Counted from the stretch's first letter, positions 1-6,338 are shown. The stretch: 8,503 nucleotides of DNA from Gammaproteobacteria bacterium (GCA_003514305.1 DORE01000160.1:167-8669), one strand, 5' to 3'. The notes: generated by a model from the sequence alone, not told the origin. Translations and numbers: made by a program.

Positions 1-513
1 GGTGGGATATTTCTGCCGCTTCCCCCCCACATTGATCATGCTGCTCTTCAAGACATTTTTGACGAGGAGGAATTGACTACTCTTAATTATTACCACCTCG
101 CGTCTGCCACGAATTACGAAATGATCCTGACAAAATGGGAAAGAGGAGCAATACCTGAAATCAGCAAAGCCATACTCGTTAAGGGAAACAAATTGCTCAA
201 GAGCTTTGGCGTAATTTTGATTCGATTTTGAGTTGCCAAGATTAACATTCTGTGTAATCCAGTCCGGTAGCTCTTCGCCATAGAAATTCTGTATTGCCGA
301 TAAAAACACTCTCTCGTAATTGGATTGCTCAATGTTATTGACTGTTTCAGCTCGATCAGTCAGCTCTGCTGCTGCAACTTTAGCTCGATCAGTCAGCTCT
401 ACTGCTGCATCTAAAATTCTAGTAAATCTCGCTATTCCTGTGCGATCAGCATATGTAAACTGCGAAGTGTGCTTCTGGTTGGACCGGGTGCGTGGAGTGA
501 AATTTCCATCCAT
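1..513 (-). CDS. Hypothetical protein with 11-residue tandem repeat, C-terminus off the window
   Basis: The minus strand is open for 171 codons from an ATG at 513-511 to base 1, so the C-terminal end is missing. The start is supported by AAGGAA (minus strand, 526-521) seven bases upstream and by an in-frame stop just before it. Residues 1-30 are polar (MDGNFTPRTR...). Residues 36-57 contain two copies of an 11-residue unit (AAVELTDRAKV, AAAELTDRAET), a hendecad pattern typical of coiled coils. After this comes a more globular part with motifs such as NFYGEELPDWITQN and ALEQFVSLNEYGFADF. I do not recognise the family and assign no function. The frame passes a run of seven C (22-28), where a one-base error would change the last seven residues. 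An open plus-strand frame over 1-231 exists but reads less like protein. The gene lies 38 bases downstream of a short helix-turn-helix-like frame and may be cotranscribed with it. Confidence 0.6.
   Translation of the reverse strand, partial: MDGNFTPRTRSNQKHTSQFTYADRTGIARFTRILDAAVELTDRAKVAAAELTDRAETVNNIEQSNYERVFLSAIQNFYGEELPDWITQNVNLGNSKSNQNYAKALEQFVSLNEYGFADFRYCSSFPFCQDHFVIRGRREVVIIKSSQFLLVKNVLKSSMINVGGKRQKYPT
349..409 (-). repeat. Two-copy direct repeat, period 33 bases, within the left-edge gene
   Basis: Bases 349-376 and 382-409 are identical except at one position (368 G versus 401 A), with a spacing of exactly 33 bases. Because 33 is a multiple of three, the duplication keeps the frame and gives two 11-residue units with the core AAxELTDRA. 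This is seen directly in the sequence. It looks like a recent internal duplication in a coiled-coil segment. Confidence 0.9.
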
Positions 514-551
514 CCCGGGATTCCTTCAAAATATCAATACTGACACACTAC

Positions 552-779
552 TCAAGAAAGACTTTGATCAATTTCGTGGTAAAGAGCCTCACCCTGTAAT
601 GGCGAAAGCAGGGTTTTCCCATTTGCGTCCGTTTTTCCATAGGGCTGTGCGCTAGCCTGAATTTCGGATTCCTCGACTTCAAACTTTGTGAATTCCATGT
701 GTCTTTCAGCCGCCATCTTTGATGGTATGGCCTTGTTTTCTGCCAGCCAATGATTGACAGTGGCAGCGGAGGCAGTAGT
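552..779 (-). pseudogene. Truncated Cro/XRE-like helix-turn-helix protein
   Basis: A minus-strand frame is open from a stop at 812-810 to a stop at 554-552. Its first plausible ATG is at 716-714, which would give a 54-residue protein starting MAAERHMEFTKF. The codons before that ATG read SAATVNHWLAENKAIPSK, which resembles the recognition helix and following turn of Cro/CI and YdaS-type regulators (pattern S-x-x-T-V-x-x-W-L...IP). The preceding helix of such a motif is absent, because the codons before 776 do not match it and overlap the esterase fragment on the other strand. I infer that the N-terminal half has been lost. No good ribosome binding site precedes the ATG. The next leftward gene begins 38 bases after the stop, so the pair may once have been a regulator plus target or a toxin-antitoxin-like unit, but nothing seen proves that. 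The assignment rests on pattern memory. Confidence 0.4.
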
Positions 780-993
780 CTCTGGTACGAAGTCGATAGC
801 GATGATGGCTTATTGGTCACAATTTGCCCGTTCCGGTAACCCTAACAGAGATGGCTTGCCGGCTTGGCCTCCATTTAACCCGACAGAACAACCGCATTTG
901 AGACTGGATGTAGTAATGGCTCAAGGACAAAATGACAGGAGAGAACGGCTCGATGCTATGGACGCATATTACGCAGAGAAGTTGACACCGTAA
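754..993 (+). pseudogene. C-terminal remnant of a type B carboxylesterase
   Basis: The frame ends at a TAA (991-993) and contains MMAYWSQFARSGNPN, GLPAWPPFNP and a final LDAMDAYYAEKLTP. These are characteristic of the last 70 or so residues of type B carboxylesterases (para-nitrobenzyl esterase/cholinesterase fold), normally about 500 residues long. The GESAGG nucleophile elbow and the catalytic Glu and His regions are not found upstream in any frame. The frame has a stop at 751-753 and its only in-window start is TTG at 754. Homology becomes recognisable only from about 799 (SIAMMAYW). Before that the sequence belongs to a leftward frame, so the gene has been cut in its 3' part and is almost certainly non-functional. 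Confidence 0.75.
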
Positions 994-1146
994 TTTGGTT
1001 GTCTACTATTTTTTATCGTGAATATTGTAGAAAACTGGTTTGATGAGCTGGCGACTGTAGTGCCCTTTGATAATTCTCAGTAGTCTCAACGGTTGCTAAT
1101 GCTAGCCAAGCATCGAATTCTATAGTCGTCATTGGTAAATGAAACT

Positions 1147-1153
1147 AAAGGAG
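1147..1153 (+). promoter_or_regulatory. Strong ribosome binding site of the ADP-ribosylglycohydrolase gene
   Basis: AAAGGAG ends seven bases before the ATG at 1161. It fixes the start and is the best Shine-Dalgarno match in the window. The 167-base spacer upstream (994-1160) has a TATAGT hexamer at 1121-1126 without a well-placed -35 partner, and a small inverted repeat ATGCT-agcca-AGCAT at 1099-1113, so a promoter there is plausible but not assigned. Confidence 0.8.
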
Positions 1154-1160
1154 TATTAGA

Positions 1161-2417
1161 ATGAATCGAATATGTCTAGTGGCAGGTTTTTCCTTAATTT
1201 TCTCAGCTTTTACTGTAGATGCTGAAGAGCAGATTATTAGTAAAGCAGATTTGACAGATCGTGTCCTAGGTTTCTGGAACGGACAATTACTTGGAAATTA
1301 CATCGGCTTTCCTTTTGAGAATCTTTATAGTGACGAAGCGATACCGATATTAGTCGAACGTATATATACCGCCGATTATGATGAATCAATTCCGCTGAAA
1401 ATCCATGACTCTGACCGTCGGGGCTACATACCGATACTAGCAAGGAGTCTCGGAGGCGCCTTTAGTGACGATGACACGGACATCGAGTTTGTTACACTGC
1501 ACGCGGTCGAAAAGCACGGGCTTGACATTACCTATCCAGAGATTACCGCTGCTTGGAAAACCCACATCAACGATTTTATATGGGTTGCTAATCGCGAAGC
1601 CCGTAATCTGATGGAGCAGGGTTTCATCGCGCCGGATACGGGCCGCAAAGAAAACAATAAGCACTGGTTTCAGATTGACCCTCAATTGGTTAATGAAATC
1701 TGGAGTGCGTTTTACCCCGGCATGATCGAGCAAGCAACCAAGCGAGCATTATGGGGTGCACGCATCACCAACGATGATTGGGGCACACATCCGACTATCG
1801 CTTATGGCGCAATGATCAGTGCTGCCTTTTTCGAAGATGATGTTGAGAGGCTAGTTGAGCTCGCCGTTGATGCAGTTCCGAGCCGCGGTCCCTTCTCAGA
1901 GGGGTTGAGAGATGTAATTGATTGGCATAAAAAATATGATGATTGGCGCGTCACTCGGCAGCTAATTCACGACAAATATTGGGCCTATGCTGAGGGAGAT
2001 TTTACCGCGCCGGTTAGCATAGTCTCTTCGCTGAATAATGGTCTGACCGGTATCATGGCTTTATTATATGGTGAAGGTGACTATACGAAGACGGTAGGTA
2101 TCGCTACTTCAGCAGGCTATGACTCCGATAATCAGGCAGCGACCCTTGGCGGTTTAATTGGTGCGATGAAAGGTATGCGAGGCCTTGATGATGACGTGAT
2201 CCAGCGTATGAGGACTTTGGACTCACAATGGGAATGGGAAGAACCATTCAATAATACTTATGTCAATATTTCACGGGACGAGATTCGATTGCGTACACCG
2301 ATTACGGGAATCGCTGACCGCATTGTCGCAGTTGCCGAGCAGGCTATTAGACAAAATGGAGGGCGCATGGTACTCAGGAATGATGAAGTTTACTACGTCG
2401 TAAACGCAGACCTTTAG
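1161..2417 (+). CDS. Exported ADP-ribosylglycohydrolase family protein
   Basis: This 418-residue protein belongs to the ADP-ribosylglycohydrolase (DraG/ARH) family, binuclear-magnesium enzymes that remove ADP-ribose or related groups from proteins or small molecules. The first metal motif is FSDDDTD at residues 101-107. The second is GYDSDNQAATLGGLIGAM at 319-336, with D321 and D323 in the D-x-D positions. DraG itself has D-T-D-T-N there; here N324 and Q325 replace T and N, so one usual ligand is altered. The N-terminus is a Sec signal peptide (MNRICLVAGFSLIFSAFTVDA, cleavage near residue 21), placing the enzyme in the periplasm or outside the cell, away from the nitrogenase reductase or cytosolic ADP-ribosylated targets known for the family. 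It is longer than DraG (about 290 residues). A strong ribosome binding site supports the start. It stands alone, facing the leftward transpeptidase operon. The substrate is unknown; a nucleoside- or glycoside-like compound is possible. Confidence 0.88.
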   Translation: MNRICLVAGFSLIFSAFTVDAEEQIISKADLTDRVLGFWNGQLLGNYIGFPFENLYSDEAIPILVERIYTADYDESIPLKIHDSDRRGYIPILARSLGGAFSDDDTDIEFVTLHAVEKHGLDITYPEITAAWKTHINDFIWVANREARNLMEQGFIAPDTGRKENNKHWFQIDPQLVNEIWSAFYPGMIEQATKRALWGARITNDDWGTHPTIAYGAMISAAFFEDDVERLVELAVDAVPSRGPFSEGLRDVIDWHKKYDDWRVTRQLIHDKYWAYAEGDFTAPVSIVSSLNNGLTGIMALLYGEGDYTKTVGIATSAGYDSDNQAATLGGLIGAMKGMRGLDDDVIQRMRTLDSQWEWEEPFNNTYVNISRDEIRLRTPITGIADRIVAVAEQAIRQNGGRMVLRNDEVYYVVNADL

Positions 2418-2625
2418 AGCTAATTTATGATCTGCTGCGCTTGTGTGACGCCGGTTAAAACTGCCGTAAAACTAATGGCGTAAGCGAGGGCTAATTGTTC
2501 AGTACATGACTCTCGGTAGGCGCGTGGCATTCATCCCGTGTAATAAACTATCGAAACGGTGTCGGCAAAGGCGTAAAGCGCCAGCGGACAAAGGCCAGAC
2601 GAAGTGTTGTTTTCACCGGTGTGCT

Positions 2626-2664
2626 AGTGCTTACATCCGCCGTTACATCATATCGGTAAGCACT
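2626..2664. repeat. Perfect 9-base inverted repeat with 21-base loop
   Basis: AGTGCTTAC (2626-2634) is the exact reverse complement of GTAAGCACT (2656-2664), with a 21-base loop between. It lies between converging genes, where it could act as a transcription end signal, but no T-run follows on either strand. A protein-binding site or a recombination site is equally possible. Confidence 0.6.
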
Positions 2665-2686
2665 TAGGAGTTAGCGTATGACCGCC

Positions 2687-2708
2687 AAATCTAATAATTT
2701 ATAGATTT
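2687..2708. terminator. AT-rich inverted repeat downstream of the transpeptidase, possible weak terminator
   Basis: AAATCTA (2687-2693) and TAGATTT (2702-2708) form a 7-base stem with an 8-base loop, 18 to 39 bases past the leftward transpeptidase stop codon. The stem has a single GC pair and there is no long U-run on the minus strand, so any termination would be weak. This is a position-based suggestion. Confidence 0.25.
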
Positions 2709-2725
2709 CCTTTCTGTTACCTCTG

Positions 2726-4474
2726 TTAATCGACTCCAATGGCAGCAGCCCCCGGACGCCTTGGATCGGAATAACCATAGAACAAGCCGTCCTTTCGCAT
2801 CACTGTCTGCAGACTTCCCATGCCTGCACTGCGCTGACTGAAGTTGATCTTGTGTCCCTTCTCGATAAGCCACTTCACGGTGTCTGGACTAATGCCGCTC
2901 TCGATTTCCAGGGTATCTGGTCTCCACTGATGATGAATACGCGGAGCCACCGCAGCATCGGCGATGTTCATACCGAACTCCAGAACGTTTAAAACCACCT
3001 GCATGTTAGCGCTGATAATTTTCGAGCCGCCGGGACTGCCTGTCATCAAGATGGGCTGACCATCTCTGGAAACCATCACCGGTGACATGGAGCTAACCGG
3101 ACGGCGGTTCGGGCTAATCAGGTTGTTCTCGCTGCCCATAAGACCGAAGGCATCGGGTATGTCCGCGCGCAGAGTGAAATTACCCATGTTGTTGTTCATC
3201 AATATGCCGGTGCCATCGATGACCACGCCGGAGCCGAAGGAAAACATCAAGGTGTAGGTGTTGCCCACCATATTGCCTTCGCTGTCGACCACCGAGTAGT
3301 GTGTTGTTTCATCGCTTTCATAGATGGCCAGATCGCCTGGAGCGATGTCATCGGAAGAGAGGGCGTGGTCCAAGGAGATTCTGCCGGCAAGGTCTTTCGC
3401 GTAAGCCTTGCTGATTAGAGCCTCGGTTGGTACCTCGACAAAATCAGGATCACCCAAATATTTGCTGCGGTCGGCATAGGAAAACTTCATTGCTTCCGCC
3501 ATGATATGAAGGGCGTCGGCGCTCTCCGGTCCCATTTTTGCCAGCGGAAAGTTCTCCAGAATATTCAGCATTTGGATAACATGCGTTCCGCCGGAGCTTG
3601 GCGCTGGCATGGCTGCAATATCGTAGCCGCGAAAAGTGCCGCGCACTGGTTCGCGTTCCACCACGTTGTAATTGGCGAGATCTTCCATGGTGATAAGACC
3701 ATTGTGAGCCTCCATGTCGGCGACTATTTTCTTGGCCACGCTGCCACTGTAGAAGGCCTCGACACCGTATTCGGCAATCTCGGACAGTGTCCAGGCGAGA
3801 TCAGGCTGCTTGAACAACTCTCCCACTTCGTAGTTAGTGCCGTCTGCTTTGTAGAATTTACGCAGGCTGGCGGGGTTGTTCTTCAGGCGCTGGCTGCGCG
3901 CCAAATCATCGGCCAGGTCATAGGTTACCCTGATGCCGTCGCGGGCTAGGCGTATCGACGGCTCCAACACCTCCGCTAAACTCAGCGTGCCGTACTCCTC
4001 AACTATGTGTGCAAGCCCTGCCACCGAACCCGGTACGGCAGATGACTTGTGTGAGAAGCGATAGGTTTCGTTCATGGCCACATTGCCTGCAGCATCGAAG
4101 AACATGTCTTGCCGGGCGGCAGCCGGTGCAGTCTCGCGAAAGTCGATGGCAATTGTTTTGTCTAACTCCGCCACATGCACGAGCATAAATCCGCCGCCAC
4201 CGATGTTACCGGCTCGCGGTAGCGTTACCGCCAGCGCGAAACCAAGCGCGGCACCGGCATCGATAGCGTTGCCACCCTTGGCCAGAATCTCTGCAGCAAT
4301 CTCACTAGACAGTGCATTATGGCTCGCTACCATGCCGCGCTTGCCCATAACCGGATGATTGATTGCACTGTATTCAAAAAGCGGCTGCGAGGAGGCATCT
4401 TGGGCGATGGACTTAGCGCAAGGAGTTATCGCGAAAGTGCATACAAGCGCGTAATAGAAAATTCTGGTTAGCAT
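2726..4474 (-). CDS. ggt: Gamma-glutamyltranspeptidase with atypical substrate pocket
   Basis: The 582-residue protein aligns over its full length with bacterial gamma-glutamyltranspeptidases, periplasmic enzymes that hydrolyse or transfer the gamma-glutamyl group of glutathione and related compounds. A Sec signal peptide occupies residues 1-25 (ending KSIAQ). DFRETAP at 111-117 supplies the substrate-binding Arg113. The autoprocessing site and nucleophile are in ETTHYSV at 389-395, Thr391 being the new N-terminus of the small subunit. RRPVSSMSP (457-465) gives the Ser pair and GSPGGS (479-484) the oxyanion glycines. The lid-loop segment (435-447) is present. Three positions differ from E. 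coli: Met410 for Asn411, Asn429 for Gln430 and Asn432 for Asp433, the last two within NNNMGNF. Processing and hydrolase activity are therefore likely, but specificity may not be classical. The ATG is chosen because the leader begins there; only a weak GGGG precedes it. It is the second gene of a leftward operon, 39 bases after the propeller gene. Confidence 0.93.
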   Translation of the reverse strand: MLTRIFYYALVCTFAITPCAKSIAQDASSQPLFEYSAINHPVMGKRGMVASHNALSSEIAAEILAKGGNAIDAGAALGFALAVTLPRAGNIGGGGFMLVHVAELDKTIAIDFRETAPAAARQDMFFDAAGNVAMNETYRFSHKSSAVPGSVAGLAHIVEEYGTLSLAEVLEPSIRLARDGIRVTYDLADDLARSQRLKNNPASLRKFYKADGTNYEVGELFKQPDLAWTLSEIAEYGVEAFYSGSVAKKIVADMEAHNGLITMEDLANYNVVEREPVRGTFRGYDIAAMPAPSSGGTHVIQMLNILENFPLAKMGPESADALHIMAEAMKFSYADRSKYLGDPDFVEVPTEALISKAYAKDLAGRISLDHALSSDDIAPGDLAIYESDETTHYSVVDSEGNMVGNTYTLMFSFGSGVVIDGTGILMNNNMGNFTLRADIPDAFGLMGSENNLISPNRRPVSSMSPVMVSRDGQPILMTGSPGGSKIISANMQVVLNVLEFGMNIADAAVAPRIHHQWRPDTLEIESGISPDTVKWLIEKGHKINFSQRSAGMGSLQTVMRKDGLFYGYSDPRRPGAAAIGVD

Positions 4475-4513
4475 GATGGTAGCCCCGAGAAGGATATGAA
4501 AAGTGAATACTGG

Positions 4514-6004
4514 TTATTCCTGCCTTACCTGAAATGACCCGTGCAGATAATCGTCTGGTCGAATGTTCTCATAGCGTTGAGCCTGTCTGCCTGCAGCGGT
4601 TAGAAATGTAACCTCGACGGCAACAGTTTCATAACCGGCTAATCCAAAATGTACCGGCTGATTGCTATGGCTATTATAGCCGTCGCCGGTAGTAACTAAT
4701 CGTGTGCCGATTAGGTTACCCGAATTATCGAAAAGACGAACTTCCGCTCCGGCCCGGTTCATGATTCCCTGTTGATCACTTACTGTAACCTTGAGCGATT
4801 TCTTGCTCGAAGCTTTGGGCAAGTCGTTTCTAATCATCGGGTGTCGGCCAGCGATGTTGTAGCCTTCAGTCAGTGAAATGTCCAGATCACCATCTTCATC
4901 GAAGTCGGCCCACTGTACGCCGTGGTCTCCACCGTTGAGTGCAGTCTTCTCAAGATTAAGCTCCCGGAAAGCCTCTCCCAGATTTTTAAAAAGGCGGTCG
5001 TGGGGTGAGCGCACTCCATCGTTGTCATGGTAGCCTGCGACAAACAGATCGAGCAAGCCGTCGTTGTCAAAGTCTCCCCAACTCGCCCCTACCATGTGAT
5101 CGCTGCCGCTAATTCCCAGCGCGTTGCTGGTTTCATGAAACCCACCTTCGCCGTTGTTCTGATACAGCTTGTTGATTCCGTAGGTAGCGATGAACAAGTC
5201 AAAATGACCGTCGTTGTTATAGTCACCCACCGTGCAATCGACGCCGCCATCACCTCGCTCCCGTACACCACCTTCCATGCTCAACTTTGCGGCCACATCG
5301 GTGAAGCTGCCGCGATCGTTTCGGTACATGGCATCTTTGCCGGCGCCCTGATTGGCTAAAAACAAATCCAGCAGGCCATCCTGATTGTAGTCGAACCAGC
5401 ATGCGCCGACCGTCGCTCGTTCGTCATTCAGCCCGACTGCAGCACTTACCTCAACAAATTCGTCATCAAGATTGCTGAACAACACATTAGAGCCAACACG
5501 ATCCGCGACGAATAAATCCAGCGTCCCATTGTTATCGAAGTCGACCCAGCTAATCTGCCGAGTGCTGACCTGCGGTATGCCCACACCCAACTCGTCGGTC
5601 ACATCGGTAAAGCCCTGAGATTTATCGTTGTGGAATAACTCGTTACCTTGCCTGTTGCTGCCTATATAAAGATCGAGATAACCATCGCCATCATAGTCGC
5701 CCCAGGCGATGGCTCTTCGTTCCTTGCCGCCAGTTGGCAAGCCCAGCGCAGGGCCGACATTGACGAAGCCGCCCAGCTCGTTGTTGTAAAGCCGAACGTC
5801 TCCGGTTTTGAATGACACTGCGAGGTCTAAGTCGCCATCGTTGTCATAGTCTCCCCAGGCATTGGAGAGTGCCATATTGCCGCCGAAGGTTTCTGCTTGG
5901 ATGCGAGTGAAATTTGCAGTTAGGTCTTGTGCAGTAGATTCAGTAGCTACCAGAGACATGACTAGGGCAGGCAGGAAAGTTATACATATCGATTTGGATC
6001 GCAC
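4514..6004 (-). CDS. Exported FG-GAP/VCBS propeller protein with ASPIC/UnbV domain
   Basis: Starting at GTG 6004-6002 gives 496 residues. I prefer this start because GAAGGAT lies seven bases upstream and the product begins directly with a signal peptide (VRSKSICITFLPALVMSLVATESTAQ, shown in two parts: n-region VRSKS, hydrophobic ICITFLPALVMSLVA, cleavage near STA). The frame is open upstream to an ATG at 6034 and another at 6175, but those extensions lack a leader or ribosome binding site. Seven repeats with calcium-type D-x-D-x-D-G-x-x-D cores (for example GDYDNDGDLD, ADFDEDGDLD) occur at about residues 52, 102, 153, 203, 260, 310 and 365, spaced 50-57, as in a seven-bladed beta-propeller. 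Residues 402-489 match the ASPIC/UnbV domain (NRAGAEVRLF, GDGY, HFGLAG). Such proteins resemble CRTAC1 and are thought to be extracellular or periplasmic binding or adhesion proteins; no catalytic role is established. It is first in the operon with the transpeptidase. Confidence 0.88.
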   Translation of the reverse strand: MRSKSICITFLPALVMSLVATESTAQDLTANFTRIQAETFGGNMALSNAWGDYDNDGDLDLAVSFKTGDVRLYNNELGGFVNVGPALGLPTGGKERRAIAWGDYDGDGYLDLYIGSNRQGNELFHNDKSQGFTDVTDELGVGIPQVSTRQISWVDFDNNGTLDLFVADRVGSNVLFSNLDDEFVEVSAAVGLNDERATVGACWFDYNQDGLLDLFLANQGAGKDAMYRNDRGSFTDVAAKLSMEGGVRERGDGGVDCTVGDYNNDGHFDLFIATYGINKLYQNNGEGGFHETSNALGISGSDHMVGASWGDFDNDGLLDLFVAGYHDNDGVRSPHDRLFKNLGEAFRELNLEKTALNGGDHGVQWADFDEDGDLDISLTEGYNIAGRHPMIRNDLPKASSKKSLKVTVSDQQGIMNRAGAEVRLFDNSGNLIGTRLVTTGDGYNSHSNQPVHFGLAGYETVAVEVTFLTAAGRQAQRYENIRPDDYLHGSFQVRQE

Positions 6005-6010
6005 GGAATT

Positions 6011-6017
6011 ATCCTTC
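6011..6017 (-). promoter_or_regulatory. Ribosome binding site deciding the GTG start of the propeller gene
   Basis: On the minus strand GAAGGAT lies here, with seven bases between its AAGGA core and the GTG at 6004-6002. Neither ATG further upstream (6034, 6175) has a comparable site. Confidence 0.6.
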
Positions 6018-6063
6018 GCATCAAAGCGGTGCATGTATTGAAATTGAACGCTAGATTCTAGTA

Positions 6064-6091
6064 AATATACATGAGTTTTAGGTTTTGGCCA
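6064..6091 (-). promoter_or_regulatory. Candidate sigma-70 promoter for the propeller/transpeptidase operon
   Basis: On the minus strand TGGCCA (6091-6086) and TATATT (6069-6064) are separated by 16 bases. The -10 match is good and the -35 moderate. It would start transcription downstream of the terminator at 6106-6135 and give a leader of about 50 bases. Prediction from motif only. Confidence 0.3.
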
Positions 6092-6105
6092 TTGTCCGGA
6101 GGCGT

Positions 6106-6135
6106 AAAAAAGCCCGATCATCTCCGATGGTCGGG
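6106..6135 (-). terminator. Rho-independent terminator in the upstream region of the leftward operon
   Basis: Read on the minus strand, CCCGACCATC (6135-6126), a three-base loop GGA, and GATGATCGGG (6122-6113) form a stem of five plus four pairs with one C-A mismatch. This is followed by C and six U (6112-6106). The plus strand forms a similar hairpin but lacks a U-run, so the polarity is leftward. There is no leftward gene upstream for it to end, since the neighbour at 6378 runs rightward. It may be an attenuator, the end of an unseen small RNA from 6136-6377, or an insulator upstream of a promoter at 6064-6091. Confidence 0.75.
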
Positions 6136-6284
6136 ATATTAAATATGGTGGACGGAGTAGTAGTTGATTCCGCAAATTAAGTAATTGAATTATGCGAATA
6201 GCGAATTTCTAAGTAACGAGTCATAGAATTATTTTATCTAATCGATAACGATCATAACCAGCTTTGCTGCAACGTATAGACACC

Positions 6285-6313
6285 TCGACAAGACAATTAC
6301 CTTGCTTTAGCAT
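6285..6313 (+). promoter_or_regulatory. Candidate sigma-70 promoter for the lactonase/SGNH operon
   Basis: TCGACA (6285-6290, one mismatch to TTGACA) and TAGCAT (6308-6313, two mismatches to TATAAT) are spaced by 17 bases. It would give a leader of roughly 57 bases before the ATG at 6378. Motif-based only. Confidence 0.3.
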
Positions 6314-6338
6314 CGATCAATAAAAACCAACAACAAAG

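Larger units (their letters stand above)
2418..2725. other. Convergent intergenic spacer with inverted repeats, no convincing gene
   Basis: This 308-base spacer separates two converging genes. It contains a perfect 9-base inverted repeat (2626-2664), an AT-rich 7-base inverted repeat next to the transpeptidase stop (2687-2708), a GGCGT-aaa-GCGCC mini-hairpin (2570-2582), two copies of CAAAGGC (2566-2572, 2589-2595), and two copies of TAAAACT near 2456-2471. On the minus strand, two short frames separated by a stop (28 and 36 residues) read like protein but have no ribosome binding site. No classical terminator with a U-run is visible on either strand. Confidence 0.6.

Noticed and set aside
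22..28. Run of seven C considered as a phase-variation tract
   Set aside because: Seven bases is short for slipped-strand switching, and the gene continues beyond the window, so the effect on frame cannot be judged.
320..655. 111-codon plus-strand frame
   Set aside because: It runs antisense to the supported leftward gene starting at 513 and shows Ser/Ala repeats that are the reverse image of the hendecad duplication.
548..820. 90-codon minus-strand frame in the left spacer
   Set aside because: Its composition is rich in Arg, Ser and Pro with no recognisable motif. The overlapping minus frame 552-809 reads more like a protein and shows the helix-turn-helix pattern, so this is a shadow.
1002..1031. 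Imperfect inverted repeat after the esterase remnant, considered as a terminator
   Set aside because: The stem TCTACTAT/ATATTGTAGA has a mismatch, a long AT loop that contains the T-run, and no U-run after it.
2420..2530. 36-residue minus-strand frame starting MPRAYRES
   Set aside because: No ribosome binding site, a stop immediately upstream in frame and overlap with the end region of the convergent genes; not enough for a gene call.
4414..4418. Cysteine in the transpeptidase leader considered as a lipobox
   Set aside because: The residues before Cys19 are I-T-P, which do not match the L-A/S-G/A-C lipobox; a normal signal peptidase I site follows at SIAQ.
5027..5359. 110-codon plus-strand frame inside the propeller gene
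   Set aside because: Antisense shadow of the repeated Asp-rich blades; no leader, ribosome binding site or family motif.
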